From the NCBI GenBank assembly GCA_018475625.1, contig JAAKEZ010000004.1, positions 101,943 to 165,942 of the forward strand: a stretch of DNA of 64,000 nucleotides, written 5' to 3'. Shown here piece by piece: positions 24,745 to 31,890 of this stretch. The translations under genes were made by a program, and so were the position numbers. A model generated the notes under the pieces. The model saw nothing but the letters and a program-made list of their open reading frames with translations. It had not been told where the DNA came from and did no database searches. Within the stretch, counting starts at the first letter, position 1. Each line of letters opens with the position of its first letter. Origin of the DNA: Candidatus Bathyarchaeota archaeon A05DMB-2. GTDB taxonomy: Archaea; Thermoproteota; Bathyarchaeia; Bathyarchaeales; Bathycorpusculaceae.

Positions 24745-24866
24745 AAGAGGCATAATGGTTTTTTGTGAAGCCTCAGCTACCCGTGGAAAGCTGGGAAACA
24801 GCTGCACCCATTTTTGCGGAAGATTTATGTGGGTAAGATGTGTATTACTTTTGTGGGTGATGTTTA

Positions 24867-25088
24867 GTGGGTAAGACTAAGATGGATGAACGGGGCAGAG
24901 TGCTGATTCCCTTGAATGAACGCGAGAAGCTTGGGTTGAAGGCTGGAACCGAGTTTGAACTGGTTCAGGAGGATGGCGTGTTGGTTCTGAAGCCTATTAT
25001 CGCTGAGCCTGTGCGCGTTGAGGGTAAGCGCCGGAAGTGGGGTAAGGAAGCGTTTTTGGATTCGGGAGAGGCTACGTTTGGCGAGTAA
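24867..25088 (+). CDS. AbrB/MazE-type antitoxin
   Basis: A 73-residue protein from GTG 24867 with a swapped-hairpin domain: KTKMDERGRVLIPLNEREKL then LKAGTEFELVQEDGVLVLKP. The C-terminal 20 residues (RKWGKEAFLDSGEATFGE) would wrap the toxin. The downstream PIN gene overlaps or abuts it, as in VapBC pairs, so this is the antitoxin that also represses the operon. Confidence 0.88.
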   Translation: MGKTKMDERGRVLIPLNEREKLGLKAGTEFELVQEDGVLVLKPIIAEPVRVEGKRRKWGKEAFLDSGEATFGE

Positions 25089-25563
25089 CGTGGGCGGCGT
25101 GGAGAAGCGGGTTTTTGACGTTAACGTTTTAGCGATTTTTCTCGTGAAGGGGCATCCCGGCTGCGGGTACGTTTCGCCTGTTGTGGAGGCGGGGTTGAGG
25201 GGTGCTTATGTGCCGTTGGTTATGGATATTCTGCCTGTTCGGGCTTACTGGATCATGACGCGCCGGTGGAGTCTGCCTGAGAGGGAGAGTGCTGCGGCGA
25301 TTGAGCATTTTGTTAAGACGTATGATGTGCCGCGTTATCCGAGCTTGGCGCGGGAAACTATTCTTGAGGGGTTCAGGTTGGCTGAAGAGTTGAAGCATGA
25401 TGTTTTTGATTGCATGTATGTGGCGTTTGCGCGGCAAGAGGAAGCTAAAGGGATAGTCACGACGGATACCGATTTTGAGCGGTTGTGCAAGCATGTGGGT
25501 TTAGATTATATTAATCCGGTGCCGAGGGAAGTGTTGAAACGCTTCAAAGAACAAAACAAGTGA
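25078..25563 (+). CDS. PIN-domain toxin (VapC type)
   Basis: A PIN nuclease of about 160 residues. Acidic positions are Asp in RVFDVNVL, Glu within SAAAIEHF, Asp in KHDVFDCMYV and Asp in VTTDTDFERL, matching the four-acid centre that cuts RNA. Start choices are TTG 25078 (with GGGAGAGG at 25064-25071), GTG 25090 and GTG 25099; I use 25078 because of the ribosome site. It is coupled to the AbrB antitoxin just upstream. Likely cuts tRNA or rRNA when freed. Confidence 0.88.
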   Translation: MASNVGGVEKRVFDVNVLAIFLVKGHPGCGYVSPVVEAGLRGAYVPLVMDILPVRAYWIMTRRWSLPERESAAAIEHFVKTYDVPRYPSLARETILEGFRLAEELKHDVFDCMYVAFARQEEAKGIVTTDTDFERLCKHVGLDYINPVPREVLKRFKEQNK

Positions 25564-25730
25564 GTGCGCTTCATCGGACACAGAAAAAAAGTGCACGACA
25601 ACTCCACAAAAACGCTCTAACCACAGAACCATGCCAATACTGCGGCGGCTACTGTATGAACGAAAGTACAGCTTAAACCGAGAGAGTACACAAAAAAACT
25701 AAAAGCTAAAAGAAGCTAAAATAGACAAAT

Positions 25731-26546
25731 ATGACCAAGTGCGACCAATGTGGAGCAGAAGTGGAACTTCCTTTTCGATGTAATTTTTGCGGAAACCACT
25801 TCTGTCTAGAGCACAGGCTCCCAGAAAACCACGATTGCAGAGGGCAACCACCGAGAACACCATTAGGCTCTTGGGAGTCCAAGAATACAATTGAAAGAGC
25901 AAGACAGCATAAATGGAGCAATATGGAGTCGGAAGGTAAATTTCACTTTAAGAAGAAAACGCCGTTTTTATACAAAACTGAAAGAAGACCATACAAGACT
26001 GCGAGAAGAAAAAGACGAATTCCAGTTAGAAAAATAATGTCTGTTGTAACTGGTATTGTTGGTTTTTTGATAATTGGTCTCATAATTGGTTTTATTTTTG
26101 GTGGTTTAGGAGGACTAATCACATCTTCTATCAGCATTAGCCAAACTAAAGATGAGATTTTTAAAGGCATCAACGAACAAAGAGCAAGTATGGGGTTGCC
26201 GATGTTGGGCAATGATTCAGCTCTTGTTTCTATTTCAAACTCTTGGAGCAATCAATTAGCTTCGATGGATACTCTTACGCATGGAGATTTTGAAGGCAGG
26301 ATAGCAAGCATTGGCTACTCATATTATTCGTGTGGTGAGATTATTGGCTCGTTCACAAGTGGGAGCATAAATGGAATACCTACCACATACTCTCCATCTG
26401 AATTAGCGAGAGAGTTTGTTGATATGTGGTTGAATTCTCCACCTCACCGAGAAATTATGCTAACTGCATCAAGCGGTTTCATGGGAGTTGGGTTAAGCAG
26501 AAACGGTTCAACATTTTACGCAGTAGTGGATTTTAGATTCGGATAG
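25731..26546 (+). CDS. AN1 zinc finger, membrane helix and extracellular CAP domain
   Basis: A 271-residue protein in three parts. Residues 4-37 are an AN1-type finger (CDQCGAEVELPFRCNFCGNH, then CLEHRLPENHDC). A basic stretch and one or two close membrane helices follow at about 100-130 (GIVGFLIIGLIIGFIFGGLG). The rest is a CAP/SCP domain: INEQRASMGLPMLGNDSALV, DTLTHGDFEGRIASIGYSYY, MWLNSPPHREIMLTASSGFM, with the His and Glu of the CAP cleft. The finger would be inside and CAP outside. In archaea AN1 fingers are also joined to rhomboid proteases, so this layout may be a similar sensor or anchor. Confidence 0.85.
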   Translation: MTKCDQCGAEVELPFRCNFCGNHFCLEHRLPENHDCRGQPPRTPLGSWESKNTIERARQHKWSNMESEGKFHFKKKTPFLYKTERRPYKTARRKRRIPVRKIMSVVTGIVGFLIIGLIIGFIFGGLGGLITSSISISQTKDEIFKGINEQRASMGLPMLGNDSALVSISNSWSNQLASMDTLTHGDFEGRIASIGYSYYSCGEIIGSFTSGSINGIPTTYSPSELAREFVDMWLNSPPHREIMLTASSGFMGVGLSRNGSTFYAVVDFRFG

Positions 26547-26619
26547 CCCTTTCATGGCACTCGCAAAAAATAAAAAATAGAACAAGTCTTAAATCTGCAT
26601 AGTGTAGAATAGGTTAAAT

Positions 26620-27003
26620 ATGGCAAAAAGAAAAAAGCGTAGTTCTTCTGTTGGTGACTTTATCTTAGGAAAAAATGTTGAGAATCCTTTTAAAATTAAA
26701 CCCTCAAAGAACCCTTTTGGCATTTCAGTCGAACCTCAAAAGGATAAACGAAGGTCTTTTACATCTACTCAAAAGAAGGAAATGCTCTATCAACAAGATA
26801 ACAAGTGTGCGAGATGCCATAAGAAATTAGACCCAAGAGCAACACATTTTCACCACGCTAAACCGTGGGCATCTGGTGGAAGAACGATAGTAATTAATGG
26901 ACGGGCATTATGTGCAGATTGCCACGAAATCATTTCTCACAAAGAACGATTAAGACAAGTAGATAAAAAACGAAAGCAGAGAAACACCAACCCGCTCTTT
27001 TAG
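26620..27003 (+). CDS. HNH nuclease-domain protein
   Basis: A 127-residue basic protein. The C-terminal half is an HNH module: CARCHKKLDPRATHFHHAKP, then GGRTIVINGRALCADCHEII, where two CxxC pairs hold structural zinc and the HH and N/H residues form the metal-dependent cutting centre. The N-terminal 50 residues are basic and disordered. Could be a host or viral endonuclease; it lies 500 bases before the terminase cassette. Confidence 0.85.
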   Translation: MAKRKKRSSSVGDFILGKNVENPFKIKPSKNPFGISVEPQKDKRRSFTSTQKKEMLYQQDNKCARCHKKLDPRATHFHHAKPWASGGRTIVINGRALCADCHEIISHKERLRQVDKKRKQRNTNPLF

Positions 27004-27016
27004 TGGAGTTGTTTCT

Positions 27017-27079
27017 TTACTTTTTCTTTTTCTTGACCTTAGCGTAAAACGTGACTTTCTTTGTTCCTTTCTTAGGCAT
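27017..27079 (-). CDS. Possible 20-residue Lys-rich peptide
   Basis: ATG 27079 opens a 20-codon frame that begins MPKKGTKKVTFYAKV and ends in a run of lysines. Short basic peptides of this style recur near archaeal mobile genes, but there is no ribosome site and the AT-rich sequence makes chance likely. Confidence 0.25.
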   Translation of the reverse strand: MPKKGTKKVTFYAKVKKKKK

Positions 27080-27348
27080 TTTTTTCACGCATAGTTAGAT
27101 ACGCCTTCTGGGTATAATAATTTTTGGAACTGAGAAAAAATGCAAAAATATAATAGTTGAACCGATTGAATTATTCAGATTGATAAAAGGGTTAGATTTT
27201 GGCGAATTCTAAATGCCAAAAAGAAGGCTCGAAGAAAAAAGTTACGGAAAAGTGTGACCGAAATCTTGATTGATTTGCTTCTGTGAGACCGAGAGGTAAT
27301 GATAGACCTCCTTAACCTTTCATTTTTTTAGTTTCTGTAATGCAAGTT

Positions 27349-27383
27349 TACTACGTACATTTAAGGCTATATTGTACGTAGTA
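27349..27383. promoter_or_regulatory. 11-bp inverted repeat around a 13-base spacer
   Basis: TACTACGTACA at 27349-27359 and its exact complement TGTACGTAGTA at 27373-27383. Upstream of the viral cassette promoter. Looks like an operator or a cruciform-capable site. Confidence 0.6.
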
Positions 27384-27423
27384 TACCGTTATTGAAATTC
27401 CAACACTCTGTGTATTGCCACTT

Positions 27424-27454
27424 GTAAATTTGTGAATTTACCAATTGGTAAATT
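27424..27454. promoter_or_regulatory. Three GTAAATT half-sites, including a perfect 20-bp palindrome
   Basis: GTAAATT at 27424-27430, AATTTAC at 27435-27441 and GTAAATT at 27448-27454. The last two form the perfect palindrome AATTTACCAATTGGTAAATT at 27435-27454. About 10 bases later a TATA-like box precedes the first viral gene. Probable repressor binding array. Confidence 0.6.
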
Positions 27455-27506
27455 TCGTGAGTCTTTATATTCACGATTACGCTCGGTTTTCTCTTGATGA
27501 TAATGT

Positions 27507-27908
27507 ATGAAGGAAGTGTTGAGTCAGATTAAGGGTTTAGCGGCTGGCGATTTAGTTATGCTGGAGTGGCATGACGCCAGCATCGGCAAAAGCCTAAGCA
27601 ACGGCGTCAGCGGCATAGACGTGCCCGTCAAAAGCTGGGGCGTCTACATCGGCACGTTGGGGCAGAAGCGCAAGCACATCATATTGGCGCAGAACTGCTT
27701 CCGCTACAGCGACGGCTTATACGACATAGATTACACTGCCATTCCAGTGCCGTGGACCACAAGCGCCACCGTCATAGCCAAAGCACACGTTGCCGCCGAC
27801 GAGGCAAAGCAGCTACTGAACAGCTTCTTAGTCAACGACAAGTCAAAAGGCGACAAACCCACGCTAGGGCGGTGCCTAAAGCAGCAGAGAGTGCGGAACC
27901 ATGACTGA
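27507..27908 (+). CDS. Viral-cassette protein of unknown function
   Basis: A 133-residue protein: VLSQIKGLAAGDLVMLEWHD, SGIDVPVKSWGVYIGTLGQK, then KHIILAQNCFRYSDGLYDID. The beta-rich middle with conserved Trp, Asp and Gly suggests a small barrel. It is the first gene after the operator array and overlaps the next gene by eight bases. No named family. Confidence 0.7.
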   Translation: MKEVLSQIKGLAAGDLVMLEWHDASIGKSLSNGVSGIDVPVKSWGVYIGTLGQKRKHIILAQNCFRYSDGLYDIDYTAIPVPWTTSATVIAKAHVAADEAKQLLNSFLVNDKSKGDKPTLGRCLKQQRVRNHD

Positions 27909-28149
27909 CTGGATTAAGCGGGCTTTAACGCGGAAAACCACCGACAAGACGGCAGCGCAAGCAGAAGTGGCGCCCAGCGAACGCTTGGTGCTCGGCGTCA
28001 AATTCGCCATCGCCCTCACCTTCAGCCTCACCGTCTTAGAAATCGCGCACTTGGCGCTTTTAGGCACATGGAACAGCGAAGTCTTCGCCGCCATCACAGG
28101 CTTAGCAGGCACCATAACAGGCATACTAATCTCGCAAAAAACAGAATGA
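27901..28149 (+). CDS. Small membrane protein, holin-like
   Basis: An 82-residue protein with a basic N-terminus and two hydrophobic segments (LVLGVKFAIALTFSLTVLEI and AITGLAGTITGILIS). The size, topology and place before the terminase fit a holin or other viral membrane protein, but this is inference. Its stop overlaps the next ATG (ATGA). Confidence 0.6.
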   Translation: MTDWIKRALTRKTTDKTAAQAEVAPSERLVLGVKFAIALTFSLTVLEIAHLALLGTWNSEVFAAITGLAGTITGILISQKTE

Positions 28150-28511
28150 GGCGAACATATTTGGAGCCTAATAGCCAATCAATGCAGAAAACTATAGAGG
28201 GGGGCAGAGGAAACAGACCCCCACGGCGCTTTCTGGAAAAAAGAATAGCTAACCTGACCGAAAAATTCGACGGCGACACACAGCACATTCGCAGCCAACT
28301 TATTCAAGAACTTCGAGGTCTTCTCGAAACCACAACCGAAGAAGCCCTTGCAACAGGAGGCAAAAAACCCGCAGAACGCCAAAACTGGGTGCGCTTAGCC
28401 GCCTACATCAGCCAAGTCATAAACAGCATAAGCAAAACCTACGACATAACCCAAATCAAAACCGAACTTGAACAGCTCCGCAAAACCATAGGAGAACTCG
28501 AAAAACAATGA
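28146..28511 (+). CDS. Putative small terminase subunit
   Basis: A 121-residue charged helical protein starting by ATGA overlap at 28146: FLEKRIANLTEKFDGDTQHI, then LAAYISQVINSISKTYDITQ and a C-terminal coiled coil. It sits just before and overlaps the large terminase by four bases, the usual place of TerS, which recognises viral DNA. No clear DNA-binding helix-turn-helix is seen. Confidence 0.6.
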   Translation: MRRTYLEPNSQSMQKTIEGGRGNRPPRRFLEKRIANLTEKFDGDTQHIRSQLIQELRGLLETTTEEALATGGKKPAERQNWVRLAAYISQVINSISKTYDITQIKTELEQLRKTIGELEKQ

Positions 28512-29941
28512 CCCTCGCAGGATTACAACGAGAAATCAAACAACTCAAACAAAAAACCGCCCAAATGAAAAAACACACCTTCCCAAAAGACCCCATCCAA
28601 TTCTGCACAGAAACCTTAGGCTTCAACCCAACCACATACCAAACCGAACTCATACGCCAATTCCAAACCAGTCAATTCATCGCCGCAAGATGGGCACGAC
28701 AAACAGGAAAAAGCCACACCATCAGCGCACTGCTTCTGCATTATGCACTAACAAACCCAAACGTCAACATCGGCATAATCGGACCAAGCTGGCGACAAAC
28801 CAAACTCATAATCAAACACATAAACGCTTTTCTGCAGAAGCTTCCGAAAACAGCCTACAAAAAACCCCAAAAAACCACCGTCACCCTCACCAACGGCAGC
28901 ACCATAGAAGCATACCCAAACAACCCCGAAACCATCCGCGGACCAAAACTCCACATAGTCTACGCCGACGAATTCAACTTCATACCCAACGACGAAGAAC
29001 TCTACGACGCCATGCTCTTCACGCTAGGCACAACCAACGGCAAATTCATCTGCACCAGCACCCCCTGGCATACGGACAGCATCTTCCACCAAATCTTCCA
29101 CAACCCAACATACTCCGACTACGCCAAAACACACGTGACCTGGCAACAAGCACTCGAACCAAACGGACCACTGAAACAGCAAATTCTCAACCGCATAAAA
29201 CGCCAACTCGAAGGCGACCCCGCACGCTGGAAACGCGAAATGGAAGCCGAATGGGCAGAAAACGAAAACGTCTGGCTCCCACAAGCTCTCATCACACAAT
29301 GCATCGACCACACCCTCGAATACGCCGCATTCACAGAAACACAAGGAGGTGACTTTTACGCAGGATTAGACCTCGGCAAACACCAAGACCACAGCGTCCT
29401 CGCAATAATAAAAACCGAAAACCACCAACTCAAACTCATCCACATGCACCGCTTCCCACTGAACACACCATACGCTAGCGTCATCGGCTACGTCAAAACC
29501 ATAAACGACCGATGGCAAAAAATCCACAAAATCCTCACCGACAGCAGCGGCGTCGGCGACTACATAACCGAAGACATGACCAACACGGGCTTAACAAACA
29601 CCGAAGCCGTAAAATTCACGCAGCAAACAAAACAAGAAATGGCACAATGGCTCAAACAAACCATGACCGAAAAACGCCTCAAAATCCCCTACGACAGCGA
29701 CCTCATCGCCGAACTCAACACCGAACGATACGAACTCACCAAAGATGGAAAAACCCGCTTCAACCATCCCGAAGGCACACATGACGACCAATTCTGGGCA
29801 CTAGCACTCGCAGTATACGCCACAAGAACCGAACCCGCACCCCAACTCTGGATAGTCGCCAAAGCCAACAAAGGCAAAACACAACTCGCAAAAATCCGAC
29901 AGCAACTCCGCATACACCGAACAGAAGGCACAACCAGATGA
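28508..29941 (+). CDS. terL: Terminase large subunit (ATPase and RNase H-like nuclease)
   Basis: A 477-residue DNA-packaging motor. The ATPase has a Walker A-like RWARQTGKSHTI, Walker B HIVYADEFNFI and coupling motif FICTSTPWH. The nuclease domain has Asp in YAGLDLGKHQDHSVLAI, Asp in ILTDSSGVGDYI and the pair in THDDQFWALALAV, the metal-binding acids of the RNase H-like fold. Length is usual for archaeal tailed-virus terminases. It cuts and pumps the genome into empty heads; no portal gene follows. Confidence 0.95.
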   Translation: MTLAGLQREIKQLKQKTAQMKKHTFPKDPIQFCTETLGFNPTTYQTELIRQFQTSQFIAARWARQTGKSHTISALLLHYALTNPNVNIGIIGPSWRQTKLIIKHINAFLQKLPKTAYKKPQKTTVTLTNGSTIEAYPNNPETIRGPKLHIVYADEFNFIPNDEELYDAMLFTLGTTNGKFICTSTPWHTDSIFHQIFHNPTYSDYAKTHVTWQQALEPNGPLKQQILNRIKRQLEGDPARWKREMEAEWAENENVWLPQALITQCIDHTLEYAAFTETQGGDFYAGLDLGKHQDHSVLAIIKTENHQLKLIHMHRFPLNTPYASVIGYVKTINDRWQKIHKILTDSSGVGDYITEDMTNTGLTNTEAVKFTQQTKQEMAQWLKQTMTEKRLKIPYDSDLIAELNTERYELTKDGKTRFNHPEGTHDDQFWALALAVYATRTEPAPQLWIVAKANKGKTQLAKIRQQLRIHRTEGTTR

Positions 29942-31458
29942 CAAGACGCAAACCCGAACACTTCCACATACACCAGCTCAAACGCACTTACAACCGACAA
30001 ACCGACACCTTCACCATAAACATAAGCTACGAAACCGCACCCGCAACCCCAACAGACCGCACAAAAACCGTCGCCGAGGCATTCGGACTCGGCACAGACC
30101 AAACACGCCGATTCACCATCTACGACAACACCACCATACGCATACGCCCAACCGACATCGTCCTCATCACAGGCGACAGCGGCAGCGGCAAAAGCGCCCT
30201 ACTCAAAGCACTAAAAACCGACCTCGCCAACGAAGCCCAAGACGCACACGACATCCCCATCAGCCCAAACACTCCCATAATCGACACAATCGGCAAAAAC
30301 ACGCAAGAAGCCCTCGAAACACTCAGCAAAGTCGGACTAAACGACGCCTTCCTCTTCCTCCGCACATACAACCAACTCAGCGACGGACAAAAACACCGCT
30401 ACCACATCGCACGCCTCACCGAAACCCCCGCCCAATTCTGGATACTCGACGAATTTACCAGCACCCTCGACCGCGACACAGCCAAAACCGTCGCCTACAA
30501 CCTCCAAAAACACGCCCGCCAAAACCACAAAGCCGTAATCGCAGCAACCACCCACACCGACCTCAAAGCCGATTTAGCGCCAAACGTCCACATCCACAAA
30601 AGCTACGGCAAATCCGTCAGCATCCAATACCACCCCAACGCAAAAGCCAAACAATGTAGCCTCACACGGCAGATGCGCATAACAGAAGGCACACTCGCAG
30701 AGTACAACCAACTCAGACAATTCCACTACCGCGCCGCAACCAGCCCCGCACCACGAAAAATCTTCATCCTCAAACGCAAAAACGAAACCATCGGCGCAAT
30801 AGTCTACAGCTACCCGCCACCCATCTGCTTCGGCAGACACAAAGCCTGGAAAGGCACCATCCAACAACTACAACACGAAGTCAGCACCATCACCCGCGTC
30901 GTCATCCACCCAAAATACCGCAGCATAGGACTAGGCACCAAACTCGTCCGCGGCACGCTCACACAAGCAGGAACACCACACGTCGAAACAATCGCAGTCA
31001 TGGCACGATACAACCCCTTCTTCGAAAAAGCCGGCATGCAACGCATCGCCGAAAGCACACCCAACCCACACGTAACAGAAGCACTACGGCAACTCACCGC
31101 ACTCGGCTTCGAACCCGCCCTGATGACAAACAGCAACTACAACGAACAAAAAATCACAGAAATCGGAACAGAAAAAATCCGCAACATCCTCATAACGCTT
31201 TCAGCCCGCAACCCAGCAATCAGAAGACGCCTTATCACGCTGTCCAGCATCTACCCCAAACACCACGAATTCACAAAAAAAATCAACCAACTCAACCCCG
31301 CAAGCTTGGCGAAAACCCTCAAACGCCTAAATTTCACAAACCAAACCAAAACCTACCTCCACTGGACCAACCCCACAATAGCGGTGGATCACTGCAGTTC
31401 GACGCCCAGACTCCGCCTGGAAACCTCCAACCCTAAACTCTTACCCGCACCCCCTTGA
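29938..31458 (+). CDS. ABC-type ATPase fused to GNAT acetyltransferase-like domain
   Basis: A 506-residue protein starting by ATGA overlap with terL. Residues about 50-240 are a soluble ABC ATPase: Walker A ITGDSGSGKSALL, signature NQLSDGQKHRYHIARL, Walker B FWILDEFTSTLDRDTA, and no membrane part. Residues about 250-400 resemble GNAT folds (EYNQLRQFHYRAATSPAPRK, TRVVIHPKYRSIGLGTKLVR, then NPFFEKAGMQRIAE). ABC-GNAT fusions and Mom-like GNATs occur in phages with modified DNA, so DNA base modification is possible. The last 26 codons lie antisense to the SRP RNA 3' end, so the native C-terminus may end near 31380. Confidence 0.8.
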   Translation: MTRRKPEHFHIHQLKRTYNRQTDTFTINISYETAPATPTDRTKTVAEAFGLGTDQTRRFTIYDNTTIRIRPTDIVLITGDSGSGKSALLKALKTDLANEAQDAHDIPISPNTPIIDTIGKNTQEALETLSKVGLNDAFLFLRTYNQLSDGQKHRYHIARLTETPAQFWILDEFTSTLDRDTAKTVAYNLQKHARQNHKAVIAATTHTDLKADLAPNVHIHKSYGKSVSIQYHPNAKAKQCSLTRQMRITEGTLAEYNQLRQFHYRAATSPAPRKIFILKRKNETIGAIVYSYPPPICFGRHKAWKGTIQQLQHEVSTITRVVIHPKYRSIGLGTKLVRGTLTQAGTPHVETIAVMARYNPFFEKAGMQRIAESTPNPHVTEALRQLTALGFEPALMTNSNYNEQKITEIGTEKIRNILITLSARNPAIRRRLITLSSIYPKHHEFTKKINQLNPASLAKTLKRLNFTNQTKTYLHWTNPTIAVDHCSSTPRLRLETSNPKLLPAPP

Positions 31459-31702
31459 GCGCTGAACGTCCAGACTTAGGTTGCTCTCTCCCGAGCCTAG
31501 CCAGGTTCACCTGGCAAACCATGAAGCAGGCTTCCCTACGGAAACCGCACACAGACCGCCAGCCGCAAAGGACGGATAGTCAATGTCTCGGAAAGGAAGG
31601 TCCAGACGGCCTTCGACGCCTCATCCGCAGATGTCAGCCCGTCGTATAGAGGGTTTACGGTGCAATGGACCCCTACCCCACCGCCTAAGACCCACCGCCG
31701 AA
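31381..31702 (-). ncRNA. Signal recognition particle RNA (7S/SRP RNA)
   Basis: The minus strand carries the invariant S-domain element: GTGAACC, then AGG-CTC-GGGA-GAG-AGCAACC, i.e. a GNRA tetraloop on a short stem with the 5' AGG and 3' AGCA asymmetric loops bound by SRP54. The 5' end GCGGTGGGTC (31698-31689) and the 3' end GATCCACCGC (31390-31381) pair over ten bases as helix 1. The 5' part has the Alu-like GTGGGGTAGGGG and CACCGTAAACC. A TATA box TTTATAG at 31729-31723 would start it near 31702. The length, about 320, fits archaea. Exact ends are estimates. Confidence 0.85.
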
Positions 31703-31722
31703 GGTATAGAGCGCGTACAAAA

Positions 31723-31729
31723 CTATAAA
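31723..31729 (-). promoter_or_regulatory. TATA box of the SRP RNA gene
   Basis: TTTATAG on the minus strand, about 25 bases before the inferred 5' end of the SRP RNA at 31698-31702. Confidence 0.6.
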
Positions 31730-31890
31730 GGTTTATATTATGAAGAAAATTGTTGACGAAAAATATGCTGGAGAACTGGTTTTTTGCTTGTTTTTTATGG
31801 GCTGGGAGTTTGTATTCTGTATTCATAATTCTTTATATATGCGATATGATCTATATGTTAGGGAAAGCAACCAAACGAAGGAAAGATTAC

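Larger units (their letters stand above)
27004..27506. other. 500-base AT-rich regulatory spacer
   Basis: This stretch holds a possible 20-codon minus-strand ORF (27017-27079) and, closer to the viral cassette, two groups of inverted repeats and a TATA-like element TTTATATTC around 27464. It has no long ORF, tRNA or RNA fold that I can defend. Confidence 0.5.
27507..31458 (+). mobile_element. Provirus-like block: terminase cassette ending in SRP RNA gene
   Basis: Five plus-strand genes in tight overlap: an unknown early gene, a small membrane protein, small terminase-like, large terminase, ABC ATPase-GNAT fusion. The last frame runs 78 bases into the 3' end of the SRP RNA gene, so the right border seems to lie at 31380/31381. 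From about 28.15 kb onward the plus strand is extremely A/C-rich with few G and T, unlike the first two genes and the host. Confidence 0.8.

Noticed and set aside
25564..25730. Short frame with PCQYCGGYCMNESTA
   Set aside because: A CxxC-like remnant without a start codon; too short to call, perhaps a relic of a zinc-finger gene.
31455..31649. Plus-strand 64-codon ORF after the ABC-GNAT gene
   Set aside because: It lies wholly antisense to the SRP RNA, has no protein-like pattern, and the RNA explains the sequence conservation.
31459..31700. RNase P RNA reading of this structured stretch
   Set aside because: A GGAAAGGAAGGTCC string on the plus strand resembled conserved region I, but the other RNase P regions are missing, while the minus strand has the complete SRP helix 8 core and matching terminal helix.
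31750..31890. Longer N-terminus for the surface protein at 31891
   Set aside because: Adds 47 residues before the signal peptide; the ATG at 31891 has a ribosome site and a normal signal peptide.
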